Assembly (NCBI RefSeq): GCF_900155885.1
Contig: NZ_FTMB01000001.1
Location: forward strand, 124,001-188,000
Length of the DNA stretch: 64,000 nucleotides
From: Rhizobium sp. RU20A
GTDB taxonomy: Bacteria > Pseudomonadota > Alphaproteobacteria > Rhizobiales > Rhizobiaceae
Direction: 5' to 3'
Position 1 is the stretch's first letter. The number at the start of each line of letters is the position of its first letter. A program made the position numbers and the translations under genes. Under the pieces are notes generated by a model, which worked only from the letters and a program-made list of their open reading frames with translations, was not told the DNA's origin and did not search any database. Below are positions 19,121-28,241 of the stretch, piece by piece.

Positions 19121-19558
19121 ATGTTTCCTGATTCCGCCCAGGTGCCGAAACCGTCCTTGACCGACATCCTCTTCGGGGTCTTCCTGAGGATGGTGGCCCT
19201 GTCGGCCTTCTGGTACGGGCTGACCTACTGGGCCATGCTCATCGGCTACAGTTTCGAGGGGCAGGGGCGTTTCGATCTTTTGCCGGTGCCCTGGCGCGCC
19301 GCCGCCTCCGCGCTCGCTGTCATCTTCCCTGTGGCCGCCGTCGGGCTCTGGCTGCTTGTGTCCTGGGGGCCTGTGATCTGGCTGCTGGGCGCTGCGGTGG
19401 AACTGACCATGTTCGAGTTCTACCCCGCCGTTTTCGGAACACAGCCGCTGCTTCTGGCCGCCCACGGCGCCGTCGTCTTCACCTTCCTCGCATTCCAGGC
19501 CGCCTTTGCCTGGGGACGGTACAAGAAGGCGAGGGACGCAAGGGTTCATTCACCCTGA
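19121..19558 (+). CDS. Small membrane protein, possibly DUF6163
   Basis: A 145-residue protein with four predicted transmembrane helices (residues ~20-42, ~60-80, ~83-102, ~110-130) and a basic C-terminus. It has no catalytic motif. I believe it belongs to the rhizobial DUF6163 group, which commonly sits beside ldtR, but this is from memory. Conserved position next to ldtR/ldtP would suggest a link to the envelope. Function unknown. Confidence 0.65.
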   Translation: MFPDSAQVPKPSLTDILFGVFLRMVALSAFWYGLTYWAMLIGYSFEGQGRFDLLPVPWRAAASALAVIFPVAAVGLWLLVSWGPVIWLLGAAVELTMFEFYPAVFGTQPLLLAAHGAVVFTFLAFQAAFAWGRYKKARDARVHSP

Positions 19559-19681
19559 TTGCCTGATCGTCTTTGGTAAGCTCATGTTAAGGCTGCGGTT
19601 TAAGTAGAATTTTAGGTGCATTCGATAGGGTCTCACTCAAGGCGGGAAGAACAGACACCGCCAAACAAAACAGTGAGGCAC

Positions 19682-20209
19682 ATGACCATGAACACCAACA
19701 CGAAGCTGAAAATGCAGCCGGTTGCATCTCCCAAGGACCCGCACGAAGATGCGATCCGCAATCTCTACATGGAATCCCTGCATCTCGTCGAGCGCCTGCA
19801 CCGCCGCCTGCTCGATGTCATCAAGGACGAGTTCGACCGCCAGGGCCGCGACGACGTCAATGCCGTCCAGGCACTGCTGCTCTTCAACATCGGCAATTCC
19901 GAACTGACGGCCGGCGAACTGCGCTCGCGCGGCTACTACCTCGGCTCGAACGTCTCCTACAACGTCAAGAAGCTGGTCGATCTCGGTCTCATCAATCATC
20001 AGCGCTCCCGCGTCGATCGCCGCGCGGTCCGCATCAGCCTGACGGAAAACGGCCAGGAAATCGCCGAAACGGTCGCCAAGCTCTATGACCGCCACATCGG
20101 CTCGATCCAGAAGGTCGGCGGCATCGGCACGGACGAGTTCACGCAGATGAACAAGCTCCTGCAGCGCCTCGACCGCTTCTGGAACGACTCGATCGCCTAT
20201 CGCCTGTAA
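19682..20209 (+). CDS. ldtR: MarR-family regulator LdtR
   Basis: A 175-residue winged-helix regulator. The DNA-binding part spans residues ~55-125 (LTAGELRSRGYYLGSNVSYNVKKLVDLGLI, then the wing RSRVDRRAVRISLTENG), flanked by dimerisation helices. It is recognised as the LdtR family known from Liberibacter and Sinorhizobium, which activates the neighbouring L,D-transpeptidase gene ldtP and affects osmotic tolerance and motility. ldtP indeed follows 377 bp downstream on the same strand. The start MTMNTNTK at 19682 was chosen over the 22-residue longer frame because it matches the family N-terminus. Confidence 0.88.
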   Translation: MTMNTNTKLKMQPVASPKDPHEDAIRNLYMESLHLVERLHRRLLDVIKDEFDRQGRDDVNAVQALLLFNIGNSELTAGELRSRGYYLGSNVSYNVKKLVDLGLINHQRSRVDRRAVRISLTENGQEIAETVAKLYDRHIGSIQKVGGIGTDEFTQMNKLLQRLDRFWNDSIAYRL

Positions 20210-20234
20210 ACGCATCCCGTTTCCTGGGAGGGAA

Positions 20235-20279
20235 GGGCCCCGCGCGCCGAAAGGCTGCGTGCGGGCCCATCGCGTTTTT
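20235..20279 (+). terminator. Terminator after ldtR
   Basis: A GC-rich stem (GGGCCC-GCGC pairing with GCGTGCGGGCCC) over a GCCGAAAGGC-like loop is followed by CGCGTTTTT. It separates ldtR from ldtP transcription. Confidence 0.75.
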
Positions 20280-20586
20280 CAAGGGGGCTTTGCGCTGGAC
20301 GCGGCATTTTTGTTGCCGTCGCACCACGCCCGATGCAGCATTTCCATGCGACCTCCATACAAGCGCGCCGAAACACGCTTTGGCCATATTGCTGTGACAG
20401 CCGGAAAGTGGATGACCCGCATTGCCTGACACGATCCGCACCCTCCCGATGCGGCTCGCAGATGACGCGGAGGCTCGCGCGAACGTGACGCGTGTGTGAA
20501 GGCCGCCCGCGCTATGGGGTGGACAATTGTTAACCCTGTTTATGATAGGGCCGAAGCGACGTTATCGGACCCGGATGGTAGGAAAC
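20280..20586 (+). promoter_or_regulatory. Long upstream region of ldtP
   Basis: About 300 bp with no gene. It contains a small imperfect hairpin around 20298-20320 (GACGCGGCA / TGCCGTC) and a GTTAACCCT motif at 20529-20537, about 50 bp before the ldtP start. LdtR is known to act on this promoter in relatives; I cannot assign its exact site. Confidence 0.45.
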
Positions 20587-21915
20587 ATGTCGAAGAAATC
20601 TCGAATTGAAGCCGTTTCGCGCCGCGCCTTCCTGCGCAGCGCCGCAACCTTCGGCGCTGCCGCCTGGGCCGGCACGGCCGCTGCCCAGCAGGCGCTGGAA
20701 GACATCATCAATGCGCCCGCACGCGGCAGCTGGGATGATCAGTTCGACGCCAAGGGCTCCTCGCGCACGGCAACGGCGACGGTGTCCAACACCCCGATCT
20801 TCAGCCTGGACACGCTGACCTACACCCAGAGTGCGATTGCCCAGTACCAGCAGATCGTTTCCTCCGGCGGGTGGCCGCAGGTCAATTCGCCGGTCACCCT
20901 GCAGCTCGGCGTTTCCGATCCCGCCGTCCAGGCACTGCGCCAGCGCCTCATCATCTCCGGCGACCTGCCGCGCGGAGCTGGCATTTCGAATGCCTTCGAC
21001 AGCTATGTGGACGGTGCCGTCAAGCGCTTCCAGGCACGGCACGGTCTTCCGGCCGACGGCGTTCTCGGCGAATTCTCGGTCAAGGCCCTGAACATCTCCG
21101 CCGATGTCCGCCTCAACCAGCTCAACACCAACCTCGTGCGCCTGCAGTCCATGTCGGGCGATCTCGGCCAGCGCTACGTCGTGGTCAACATTCCCGCCGC
21201 CTACATCGAAGCTGTCGAGAATGGTCGTGTCGTGCAGCGTCACACCGCCGTTGTTGGTCGCATCACCCGCCCGACCCACATCATCAATTCCGAGATTTAC
21301 GAGGTCATTCTCAATCCCTACTGGACTGCGCCGCGCTCGATCATCGAAAAAGACATCGTGCCGCTGATGCGCAAGGATCCGACCTACCTCAGCAAGAACT
21401 CGATCCGTCTCATCGACGGCAGCGGCAACGAAGTCGCGCCCGAGACGATCGACTGGAACGCCGAAAAGGCGCCGAACCTGACCTTCCGCCAGGACCCCGG
21501 CAAGACCAACGCCATGGCGTCGACGAAGATCAACTTCCACAACCCGAACAACGAATACATGCACGACACGCCGCAGCAGGGCCTGTTCAACAAGCTCGCC
21601 CGCTTCGAAAGCTCGGGTTGCGTGCGCGTGCAGAACGTGCGCGACCTCACCGTCTGGCTCCTGCGCGACACGCCCGGCTGGACCCGCCAGCAGATCGAGG
21701 CGACGATCCGTGCCGGCAACAACACGCCGATCAAGCTGGCCGTCGAGGTGCCCGTCTACTTCAAGTACATCACGGCCTGGTCGGTGATGGACGGCGTCGT
21801 GCAGTTCCGCGACGATATCTACCAGATGGATGGCGACCAGCAGCTTGCGCTGCAGACCACCACCGGCATCGAGCAATCGGCCGGCGCCATCGAGCAGCTG
21901 CCGCTCGCGCAGTAA
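20587..21915 (+). CDS. ldtP: Tat-exported L,D-transpeptidase LdtP
   Basis: A 442-residue periplasmic enzyme. It has a twin-arginine signal (SRRAFLRSAATFGAAAWAG), a peptidoglycan-binding domain (residues ~110-165, AVQALRQRLIISGDLP and FQARHGLPADGVLG) and a YkuD catalytic domain (~185-360) with the signature HDTP followed by FESSGCVRV, in which Cys is the nucleophile. It makes 3-3 cross-links in peptidoglycan or attaches proteins to it. The start at 20587 is supported by AGGAAAC just upstream and by the signal peptide; the open frame to 20527 has no extra domain. It is probably activated by LdtR. Confidence 0.93.
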   Translation: MSKKSRIEAVSRRAFLRSAATFGAAAWAGTAAAQQALEDIINAPARGSWDDQFDAKGSSRTATATVSNTPIFSLDTLTYTQSAIAQYQQIVSSGGWPQVNSPVTLQLGVSDPAVQALRQRLIISGDLPRGAGISNAFDSYVDGAVKRFQARHGLPADGVLGEFSVKALNISADVRLNQLNTNLVRLQSMSGDLGQRYVVVNIPAAYIEAVENGRVVQRHTAVVGRITRPTHIINSEIYEVILNPYWTAPRSIIEKDIVPLMRKDPTYLSKNSIRLIDGSGNEVAPETIDWNAEKAPNLTFRQDPGKTNAMASTKINFHNPNNEYMHDTPQQGLFNKLARFESSGCVRVQNVRDLTVWLLRDTPGWTRQQIEATIRAGNNTPIKLAVEVPVYFKYITAWSVMDGVVQFRDDIYQMDGDQQLALQTTTGIEQSAGAIEQLPLAQ

Positions 21916-21956
21916 AAAGAGGGCCATTGGCCTTTCGAGGGCTTCAAGGGCAGCTT

Positions 21957-22050
21957 GGTTCACTCCGTCAACCTCGGGCTCGACCCAAGGATCCACAGCT
22001 GCGAGCATGGCGTTTGCCTTATTGATGGTCGGGTCAAGCCCGACCATGAC
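21957..22050. repeat. Rhizobial intergenic palindromic element upstream of glyA
   Basis: The stretch contains the perfect stem ATGGTCGGG (22025-22033) / CCCGACCAT (22039-22047) with the loop TCAAG, preceded by CTCGGGCTCGACCCAAGG. Such GGTCGGGTCAAGCCCGACC blocks recur in rhizobial intergenic DNA as REP-like elements (from recollection). It occupies part of the 328-bp gap 21916-22243; the remainder, before glyA, shows no riboswitch that I can recognise. Confidence 0.6.
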
Positions 22051-22243
22051 GGCGGCAAACCTTGCACAGCTGTGTGCAGTCTGGCAGTCGCGTCTTTCCC
22101 CGAAGATGCGACTCATCGCGTTTTAAGCGATCGTGTCGCAGGCGCGCGGCTGCTGCGAAATGGCGCAATCGGCACAGCGGAACTTGCTCTTGGCGTGTCA
22201 GGAAGTTAAAGACCCTGTCACCCACCAAGAGGAGTGTCTCGCG

Positions 22244-23539
22244 ATGCTTGCCGACAACAAGTCCCCTTTCTTCACCCGCCCGCTTGCCGAGAGCGATCCG
22301 GAGATCTTCGGCGCCATCGAAAAGGAGCTGGGTCGCCAGCGCCACGAGATCGAGCTGATCGCCTCTGAAAACATCGTCTCGCGCGCCGTTCTGGAAGCGC
22401 AGGGCTCGATCATGACGAACAAGTATGCCGAGGGCTATCCGGGCAAGCGCTACTACGGCGGCTGCCAGTTCGTCGATATAGCCGAAGAACTCGCCATCGA
22501 GCGCGCCAAGAAGCTGTTCGGCGTCAATTTCGCCAACGTGCAGCCGAATTCCGGTTCGCAGATGAACCAGGCTGTCTTCCTCGCGCTGCTGCAGCCGGGC
22601 GACACCTTCATGGGCCTCGACCTCAACTCGGGCGGTCACCTGACCCACGGTTCGCCGGTCAACATGTCCGGCAAGTGGTTCAACGTCGTGTCCTACGGCG
22701 TGCGCGAAGACGACCACCAGCTCGACATGGACGATGTCGCCAGGAAGGCCGAGCAGCACAAGCCGAAGCTGATCATCGCCGGCGGCACCGCCTATTCCCG
22801 CATCTGGGACTGGAAGCGTTTCCGCGAGATCGCCGATTCGGTCGGCGCCTATCTCATGGTCGACATGGCGCATATTGCCGGTCTCGTCGCCGGTGGCCAG
22901 CATCCCTCGCCCTTCCCGCATTGCCATGTTGCGACGTCGACGACCCACAAGTCTCTGCGCGGCCCGCGCGGCGGCATGATCCTGACGAATGACGAGGATC
23001 TGGCCAAGAAGTTCAACTCGGCCGTCTTCCCGGGCCTCCAGGGCGGCCCGCTGATGCATGTCATCGCCGCCAAGGCCGTCGCATTCGGCGAGGCGCTGCA
23101 GCCGGAGTTCAAGGACTACGCCGCTCAGGTCGTCAAGAATGCCAAGGCGCTGGCCGATACGCTCATCAAGCAGAACCTCGACATCGTCTCGGGCGGCACC
23201 GACAACCACCTGATGCTGGTCGACCTCCGCAAGAAGAACGCCACGGGCAAGCGGGCGGAAGCCGGCCTCGGCCGCGCCTACATCACCTGCAACAAGAACG
23301 GCATCCCCTTCGATCCCGAAAAGCCGTTCGTCACCTCCGGCATCCGTCTCGGCACGCCGGCTGGCACGACGCGCGGCTTCAAGGAAGCGGAATTTGCCGA
23401 AATCGGCAACCTGATCGTCGAAGTGCTCGACGGCCTCAAGGTCGCCAATTCCGACGAAGGCAACGCAGCCGTCGAGGCGGGCGTGCGCGAAAAGGTCGTG
23501 TCGCTCACCGACCGCTTCCCCATGTACCCCTACATGTAA
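22244..23539 (+). CDS. glyA: Serine hydroxymethyltransferase
   Basis: A 431-residue PLP enzyme converting serine and tetrahydrofolate to glycine and 5,10-methylene-tetrahydrofolate. The PLP lysine lies in the signature [16 protein letters not shown] (near residue 242), with [12 protein letters not shown] and YGGCQFVD earlier. The start [10 protein letters not shown] at 22244 is supported by AAGAGGAG nine bases upstream; the 37-residue upstream extension is not family-like. It is followed after 20 bp by nrdR and then ribD and ribE, forming one unit of C1, nucleotide and flavin metabolism. Confidence 0.97.
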   Translation: MLADNKSPFFTRPLAESDPEIFGAIEKELGRQRHEIELIASENIVSRAVLEAQGSIMTNKYAEGYPGKRYYGGCQFVDIAEELAIERAKKLFGVNFANVQPNSGSQMNQAVFLALLQPGDTFMGLDLNSGGHLTHGSPVNMSGKWFNVVSYGVREDDHQLDMDDVARKAEQHKPKLIIAGGTAYSRIWDWKRFREIADSVGAYLMVDMAHIAGLVAGGQHPSPFPHCHVATSTTHKSLRGPRGGMILTNDEDLAKKFNSAVFPGLQGGPLMHVIAAKAVAFGEALQPEFKDYAAQVVKNAKALADTLIKQNLDIVSGGTDNHLMLVDLRKKNATGKRAEAGLGRAYITCNKNGIPFDPEKPFVTSGIRLGTPAGTTRGFKEAEFAEIGNLIVEVLDGLKVANSDEGNAAVEAGVREKVVSLTDRFPMYPYM

Positions 23540-23559
23540 TCGGGGACGAAGGACGGTTC

Positions 23560-24033
23560 ATGCGCTGCCCCTATTGTGGCTCGGAAGACAGTCAGGTGAA
23601 GGACTCGCGTCCGGCGGAGGATGGCAATGCCATCCGCCGCCGTCGCATCTGCCCGGATTGCGGCGGTCGCTTCACCACCTTCGAGCGGGTGCAACTGCGT
23701 GAACTCGTCATTGTCAAGAAATCCGGTCGGAAGGTGCCTTTCGACCGGGACAAGCTGCAGCGCTCCTTCGAGATCGCGCTGCGCAAGCGCCCCGTCGAGC
23801 GCGACCGCATCGACCGCGCCGTTTCCGGCATCGTGCGGCGGCTGGAAAGCGTCGGCGAGACGGAAATTCCCTCCGAAGAGATCGGCCTTCAGGTGCTGGA
23901 AGCGCTGAAGAGCCTGGATGACGTGGCCTTCGTGCGCTACGCGTCGGTCTACCGCGATTTCTCCCATGCCGAAGACTTCGAGAAGGTGATCGCCGAAATC
24001 TCCGCCAAGATCGCCCGCGATCCCGGCAAATGA
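23560..24033 (+). CDS. nrdR: Transcriptional repressor NrdR
   Basis: A 157-residue regulator of ribonucleotide reductase genes. It has an N-terminal zinc ribbon ([18 protein letters not shown], then [13 protein letters not shown]; four Cys at residues ~3, 6, 31 and 34) and an ATP-cone domain (~48-138, starting [18 protein letters not shown]) that senses dATP/ATP. The length is standard. Its stop overlaps the ribD start in an ATGA junction, as in many proteobacteria. Confidence 0.96.
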   Translation: MRCPYCGSEDSQVKDSRPAEDGNAIRRRRICPDCGGRFTTFERVQLRELVIVKKSGRKVPFDRDKLQRSFEIALRKRPVERDRIDRAVSGIVRRLESVGETEIPSEEIGLQVLEALKSLDDVAFVRYASVYRDFSHAEDFEKVIAEISAKIARDPGK

Positions 24034-25220
24034 GCGTGATGGCCTTCGATAGCGATGCCGGGCGCATGGCCGAACGCGATGCGCACTGGATGGCAGCCGC
24101 CTTGCGGCGCGCGGCCCGCAACACCGGCCGCACCGGCGCGAACCCCTCCGTCGGCTGCTTCATCGTCGCCAGCGGCGCCGATGGCCGCGACGCGGTTGTT
24201 GCCCGCGCCGTGACCGCCGTCGGCGGTCGTCCCCATGCCGAAACCGAAGCACTGGACATGGCGGGTGAGCGCGCCCGCGGCGCGACAGTCTATGTGACGC
24301 TCGAACCGTGCTCCCATCACGGCAAGACGCCGCCCTGCGTCAACGCTCTCATTGCCGCCGGCGTTTCGCGCGTCGTCGTCTCCGTCACCGATCCCGATCC
24401 GCGCGTCAGCGGCCGCGGCTTTGCGCTGCTGCGCCAGGCCGGTATCGAGGTGGTGACCGGCGTGCTGGAAGAGGAGGGCGAACGCGCCCTCGATGCCTAT
24501 TTGCGCCGCCAGCGCCAGGGCCGTCCGCTCGTCACCCTGAAGCTTGCCGTCTCCGCCGATGGCATGATCGGCCGCCTTGGTGATGGCCAGGTGCCGATCA
24601 CGGGGCCGCAGGCGCGGGCCCGCGTGCAGACCTGGCGCGCGCGCTCCGACGCCATCCTGATCGGCGCGGGAACGGCCGTTGCCGATGATCCGCTGCTGAC
24701 CTGCCGCATTCCCGGCATGCAGCATCGCTCGCCGCACCGCATCGTGCTCGACAAGCGCCTCGAACTGCCCGTCGCCTCGAAGCTGGTCGCGACCGCGCGC
24801 GACGTGCCGGTGATGATCGTCACCGGCAAACGTCCGTCGGACGCCGAGACGGATCCACGCTCCGCCGATGCGGTGGCCGCGCTCGCACGCGATGCCGCGC
24901 GCGCCATGCGCCGCGCCGCGCTGGAGGCGGAGGGTGTCGAGGTCGTGGAGAGCGATCCGGACGCGCCAGCCACGCTTCTCACGACCCTTGCAGCGCGCGG
25001 CATCGCCTCGCTGTTCATCGAAGGCGGGGCGCGCGTCGCGGCTGATTTCCTCGCGGCCGGGCTCGTCGACCGCATCGCGCTCTTCACCGCGCCGCGAGTC
25101 ATCGGTGCGGGCGGCATTGCAGCGCCTGTGACGCGCGACCACATACCGGAGGGCTTTGCCCTCAGCGCCTCCCGCATGCTCGGCCAGGATCGCCTCGACC
25201 TCTACGAAAGGGCCCTTTGA
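24030..25220 (+). CDS. ribD: Bifunctional riboflavin deaminase/reductase
   Basis: A 396-residue enzyme with two domains. The N-terminal deaminase (residues ~10-150) carries the zinc motif HAETEAL followed by [11 protein letters not shown]. The C-terminal reductase (~165-390) begins [17 protein letters not shown] and contains [15 protein letters not shown]. It carries out the second and third steps after GTP cyclohydrolase II. It overlaps nrdR upstream (ATGA) and ribE downstream (TGATG), so the three are translationally coupled. Both active sites look intact. Confidence 0.96.
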   Translation: MSVMAFDSDAGRMAERDAHWMAAALRRAARNTGRTGANPSVGCFIVASGADGRDAVVARAVTAVGGRPHAETEALDMAGERARGATVYVTLEPCSHHGKTPPCVNALIAAGVSRVVVSVTDPDPRVSGRGFALLRQAGIEVVTGVLEEEGERALDAYLRRQRQGRPLVTLKLAVSADGMIGRLGDGQVPITGPQARARVQTWRARSDAILIGAGTAVADDPLLTCRIPGMQHRSPHRIVLDKRLELPVASKLVATARDVPVMIVTGKRPSDAETDPRSADAVAALARDAARAMRRAALEAEGVEVVESDPDAPATLLTTLAARGIASLFIEGGARVAADFLAAGLVDRIALFTAPRVIGAGGIAAPVTRDHIPEGFALSASRMLGQDRLDLYERAL

Positions 25221-25843
25221 TGTTCACCGGCATTGTCACCGACCTCGGCACCGTCGCCGCCGCAACGCCCCTCGATCACGGCGTCGGCCTGCGCATTGAA
25301 ACGCGGTACGATCCCGCCGGCATCGACATCGGCGCGTCTATCGCCTGCTCCGGCGTCTGCCTCACCGTCACGCGCCTGCCGGAGGCCGGGGACAATGCCC
25401 GCTGGTTCGAAGTGGAAGCCTGGGAGGAAGCGCTGCGCCTGACCACCATCGGCACCTGGGGCCCGGGTACGCGCATCAACCTGGAGCGCTCGCTGAAGAT
25501 CGGCGATGAACTCGGCGGCCATCTCGTCTCCGGGCATGTCGATGACCGCGCCGAGATTCTCTCCGTCACCGCCGAGGGCGATGCCACGCGCTTTCGCCTG
25601 CGCGCTCCCGCCCATCTCGCGCGCTTCGTGGCGCCGAAGGGCTCGGTCGCGCTCGATGGCACGTCGCTCACAGTCAACGCCGTCTCCGGCACGGATTTCG
25701 ACGTGCTCCTGATCCGCCATTCGCTGGAGGTCACCACCTGGGGCGAGCGTAAGGCGGGCGATCGCGTCAATTTCGAGGTCGATACGATGGCGCGTTATGC
25801 GGCGCGTCTGGCCGAATTCCCGGCGCCGAAGCCGGAAGCCTGA
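25220..25843 (+). CDS. ribE: Riboflavin synthase alpha subunit
   Basis: A 207-residue enzyme that dismutates two lumazine molecules into riboflavin. It has the diagnostic start [12 protein letters not shown] and two lumazine-binding repeats: IACSGVCLTV in the first half, with its partner in the second half being VALDGTSLTVNAV. HLVSGHVDDRAEI starts the second repeat. The start overlaps the ribD stop by one base. Its substrate-making partner RibH lies 1.45 kb further on. Confidence 0.96.
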   Translation: MFTGIVTDLGTVAAATPLDHGVGLRIETRYDPAGIDIGASIACSGVCLTVTRLPEAGDNARWFEVEAWEEALRLTTIGTWGPGTRINLERSLKIGDELGGHLVSGHVDDRAEILSVTAEGDATRFRLRAPAHLARFVAPKGSVALDGTSLTVNAVSGTDFDVLLIRHSLEVTTWGERKAGDRVNFEVDTMARYAARLAEFPAPKPEA

Positions 25844-25853
25844 TCCACAAACG

Positions 25854-25886
25854 AAAAGCCCCCGCCCGGCAAGGGCAGGGGCTTAC
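25854..25886 (-). terminator. Terminator between ribE and the DUF4168 gene
   Basis: The stem AAGCCCC-GCCC / GGGC-GGGGCTT over GGCAA is followed by TTTTCGTTTG on the minus strand, so it mainly ends the leftward gene. It may also stall ribE transcripts. Confidence 0.75.
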
Positions 25887-25905
25887 AGCGTCGTTCCTGA
25901 CGCGA

Positions 25906-26253
25906 TCAGCGCAGGTAGAAGGTCAGGCTGCCATCGGCGGCCTGGTCGGCGCCCACCACATTGCCGATCTCGACATTGCGGGCCTTGAGCTGACGCACCA
26001 GCTGCGGGTTGCTGGCCAGCGCCTGCTGGAACTTGGCGGTTTCCGCCGGCGTCTGCTGGGCCATGCTGCCGTCTTCGTCGAACGCGCTCTGGGTGACCCA
26101 GCCGAGTTCCTGGATATTGATATTGTCGCCCTTGAAGTGGGCGACCGTCTGGTCCACCTGCTGCTGTGCCGGCTCCATGGCGGCATAGGCAGCGCCGGAA
26201 AAGGGCATGCCGGTCAGGACAACGACGGCGGTCAGTTTTGCGATCCCGTTCAT
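25906..26253 (-). CDS. Small secreted DUF4168-like protein
   Basis: A 115-residue protein with a signal peptide (LTAVVVLTGMPFSGAAYA, cut near residue 24). The mature domain of about 90 residues is Gln-rich and helical (QQQVDQTVAHFKGDNINIQ, AETAKFQQALASNPQLVRQLKARN) and ends in a strand-like LTFYLR. It resembles the DUF4168 group, seen in cyanobacteria and proteobacteria; no function is known. The start MNGIAKLTAVV at 26253 begins the signal peptide. It interrupts the riboflavin cluster on the opposite strand and has its own terminator. Confidence 0.6.
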   Translation of the reverse strand: MNGIAKLTAVVVLTGMPFSGAAYAAMEPAQQQVDQTVAHFKGDNINIQELGWVTQSAFDEDGSMAQQTPAETAKFQQALASNPQLVRQLKARNVEIGNVVGADQAADGSLTFYLR

Positions 26254-26514
26254 GATACGTCTCCATAGCTTCACCGCTCCGGCGCCAGCTCTCGGGCGTC
26301 CGGTTACGGTCTGGTCTCGATGGCGCGAGAGCGTCAGGGAAGGCCGGGGGTTGATGTCTTCGGCGGTGCGGCGGGTCTTCCCCGTCGCCGTCGACACCGG
26401 TAGATTTAGGCGCAACGGTCGCCTTGAAAAGGGTGCAAGGCGCTGGATTTTCGTTACAAATTGTCCATCAAACGCACGGCGCGGCAGCGCTCTGCATGCC
26501 TCTCCAAGGATGGA

Positions 26515-27036
26515 TCATCGTTCACAAATGAGAACGTTGGCGCCGTGATAGGTGGTGCGCTTGACCTCGTGGAACTGAAGCTTCGCGGCAACGCGCAAGG
26601 AGGCAAGGTTTTCAAGGTCGATGATGCAGGTGCGCTTCATGTTGGGAAACTGCTGCTCGGCCCATCGCAATGCTGCGGCCACCGCTTCCGTTGCAAGGCC
26701 CCGTCCGGCGGCGCGCGGCGAAAGCGCCCAGCCCGTCTCCATCGTGCCTTCCAGCGAGGGCACGATCACCCGGTGCAGGTCGTGAAAACCGGCCTCGCCG
26801 ATGAAGGCGCCGCTCTCCTTGTCCTGCAGCGCGAAGAAGCCGAAACCGAAATAGTGCCACATGCCCACCTGCCGCAGGAATCGCGTCCAGGCCTGTTCGC
26901 GGGAGAAGGGAACGCCGCCGATGAAGCGCGTCACCGTGGCATCGGCAAAGAGCGCGGCGTAGGGGGTAAAGTCATCCCGACGGTAGGGGCGCAGGATCAG
27001 ACGCTCGGTCTCGATCTGGGGAACGGTGGCCTGCAT
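26515..27036 (-). CDS. GNAT N-acetyltransferase (RimJ/RimL-like)
   Basis: A 173-residue acetyltransferase of the RimJ/L type. It begins with the typical [16 protein letters not shown], has [21 protein letters not shown] in the core, the acetyl-CoA loop [18 protein letters not shown] (R-G-x-G/A), and the late [14 protein letters not shown] helix. The target is unknown. The start [12 protein letters not shown] at 27036 is preferred over the 22-residue longer frame. It is divergent from ribH across a 255-bp spacer, in which I see no FMN riboswitch. Confidence 0.85.
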   Translation of the reverse strand: MQATVPQIETERLILRPYRRDDFTPYAALFADATVTRFIGGVPFSREQAWTRFLRQVGMWHYFGFGFFALQDKESGAFIGEAGFHDLHRVIVPSLEGTMETGWALSPRAAGRGLATEAVAAALRWAEQQFPNMKRTCIIDLENLASLRVAAKLQFHEVKRTTYHGANVLICER

Positions 27037-27291
27037 GCTGCTCCAATGTCTGTGGCCGGCCGGAAGGGATGTCGGCGACCGGGAATCAACTTTGTCGGCC
27101 AAAGGTGCACGGCGCCGCGCCGGAAGGCAAGTTTGGGCGGGCAGGGCACGCCTTTGATGCAGTCACCGCAGGGGTGCCATGCGGGCGCGCGCTGCGGAAA
27201 AGGCTTGCCATTCGCCGGCGGGCATGGTTTGACCGCGCCACACGGCCGGGTGATGATCCGGCCCTTTTCGCGTTTCCCGCAAGGTGATTTC

Positions 27292-27753
27292 ATGTCTGAG
27301 AGCGACAACCCCCATCTGCTCATCGTCGAGGCCCGCTACTGGGAAGGCATGGCCGATGCCCTGCTGGAGGGCGCAACCAGCGCGCTTCAGGCCGCCGGCG
27401 CCACTTATGACGTCGTGACTGTTCCGGGTGCTCTGGAAATCCCGCCGGCCATTGCCATGGCGCTCGATGGGGCCGATGAAGGCGTTGTCGCCTATGACGG
27501 TTTTGTCACGCTCGGCGTCATCATGCGCGGAGAGACCTACCATTTCGACGTCGTCGCCAATGAGAGCTGCCGTGCCCTGATGGATCTGGCCGTGAGCGAG
27601 AGTCTGGCGCTCGGCAATGGCATCCAGACCGTCGAAAACGAAGCCCAGGGCTGGGCCCGCGCGCGCAAGAGCGAGATGGACAAGGGTGGCGCCGCCGCCC
27701 GCGCCGCGCTCGCCATGATCGCCATCAAGCAGAAGTTCGCCGGAGAGATCTGA
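27292..27753 (+). CDS. ribH: 6,7-dimethyl-8-ribityllumazine synthase
   Basis: A 153-residue enzyme condensing 5-amino-6-ribitylaminouracil with dihydroxybutanone phosphate. Motifs are [10 protein letters not shown] at the N-terminus, [33 protein letters not shown] with the catalytic His, and [16 protein letters not shown]. The start at 27292 follows the AAGGTG ribosome site. Its stop overlaps the start of nusB by one base, a pairing conserved across bacteria. Confidence 0.96.
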   Translation: MSESDNPHLLIVEARYWEGMADALLEGATSALQAAGATYDVVTVPGALEIPPAIAMALDGADEGVVAYDGFVTLGVIMRGETYHFDVVANESCRALMDLAVSESLALGNGIQTVENEAQGWARARKSEMDKGGAAARAALAMIAIKQKFAGEI

Positions 27754-28241
27754 TGTCGTCGGAAAACGCCAAGCCCGAACCGACCGTCAAGCAGGTCAAC
27801 CAGCGTGGCGCCGCGCGCCTTGCTGCCGTGCAGGCCCTCTACCAGATGGAGATCAGCGGTACGGGCGTCATCGAGATCGTCGCGGAATTCGAGGAACACC
27901 GCCTCGGCCGCGAAATCGATGGCGATACCTACCTCAAGGCCGATGCCTCCTGGTTCAAGTCGATCGTCGCCGGTGTCGTGCGCGACCAGCGCAAGCTGGA
28001 CCCGCTGATCGCCTCGGCGCTGCAGGACGACTGGGCCCTGTCGCGCATCGATTCCACCGTGCGCGCCATCCTGCGGTCGGGCGTCTTCGAGATTCTGGAG
28101 CGCAAGGACGTTCCGGTCGCCGTCATCGTCACGGAATATGTCGAGATCGCCAAGGCCTTCTTCGAGGAAGACGAGCCGAAGCTGGTCCATGCGGTGCTCG
28201 ACCGCGTCGCCAAGACCGTGCGGGGAGAACCGCGCAAATGA
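27753..28241 (+). CDS. nusB: Transcription antitermination factor NusB
   Basis: A 162-residue all-helical RNA-binding protein that, with NusE/S10, binds boxA of rRNA leaders to prevent premature termination. Motifs are [16 protein letters not shown] at the N-terminus, [22 protein letters not shown] in the middle and [33 protein letters not shown] near the C-terminus (given in two overlapping conserved helices). It is translationally coupled to ribH upstream, and the following MFS gene overlaps its stop by four bases. Confidence 0.95.
   Translation: MSSENAKPEPTVKQVNQRGAARLAAVQALYQMEISGTGVIEIVAEFEEHRLGREIDGDTYLKADASWFKSIVAGVVRDQRKLDPLIASALQDDWALSRIDSTVRAILRSGVFEILERKDVPVAVIVTEYVEIAKAFFEEDEPKLVHAVLDRVAKTVRGEPRK

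Noticed and set aside
19587-19603. CtrA box upstream of ldtR (TTAA...TTAA)
   Set aside because: The spacing is nine bases, not the required seven.
27037-27291. FMN riboswitch before ribH
   Set aside because: No GGGGCAGGGTGAAATTCCC-like core and no partner element.
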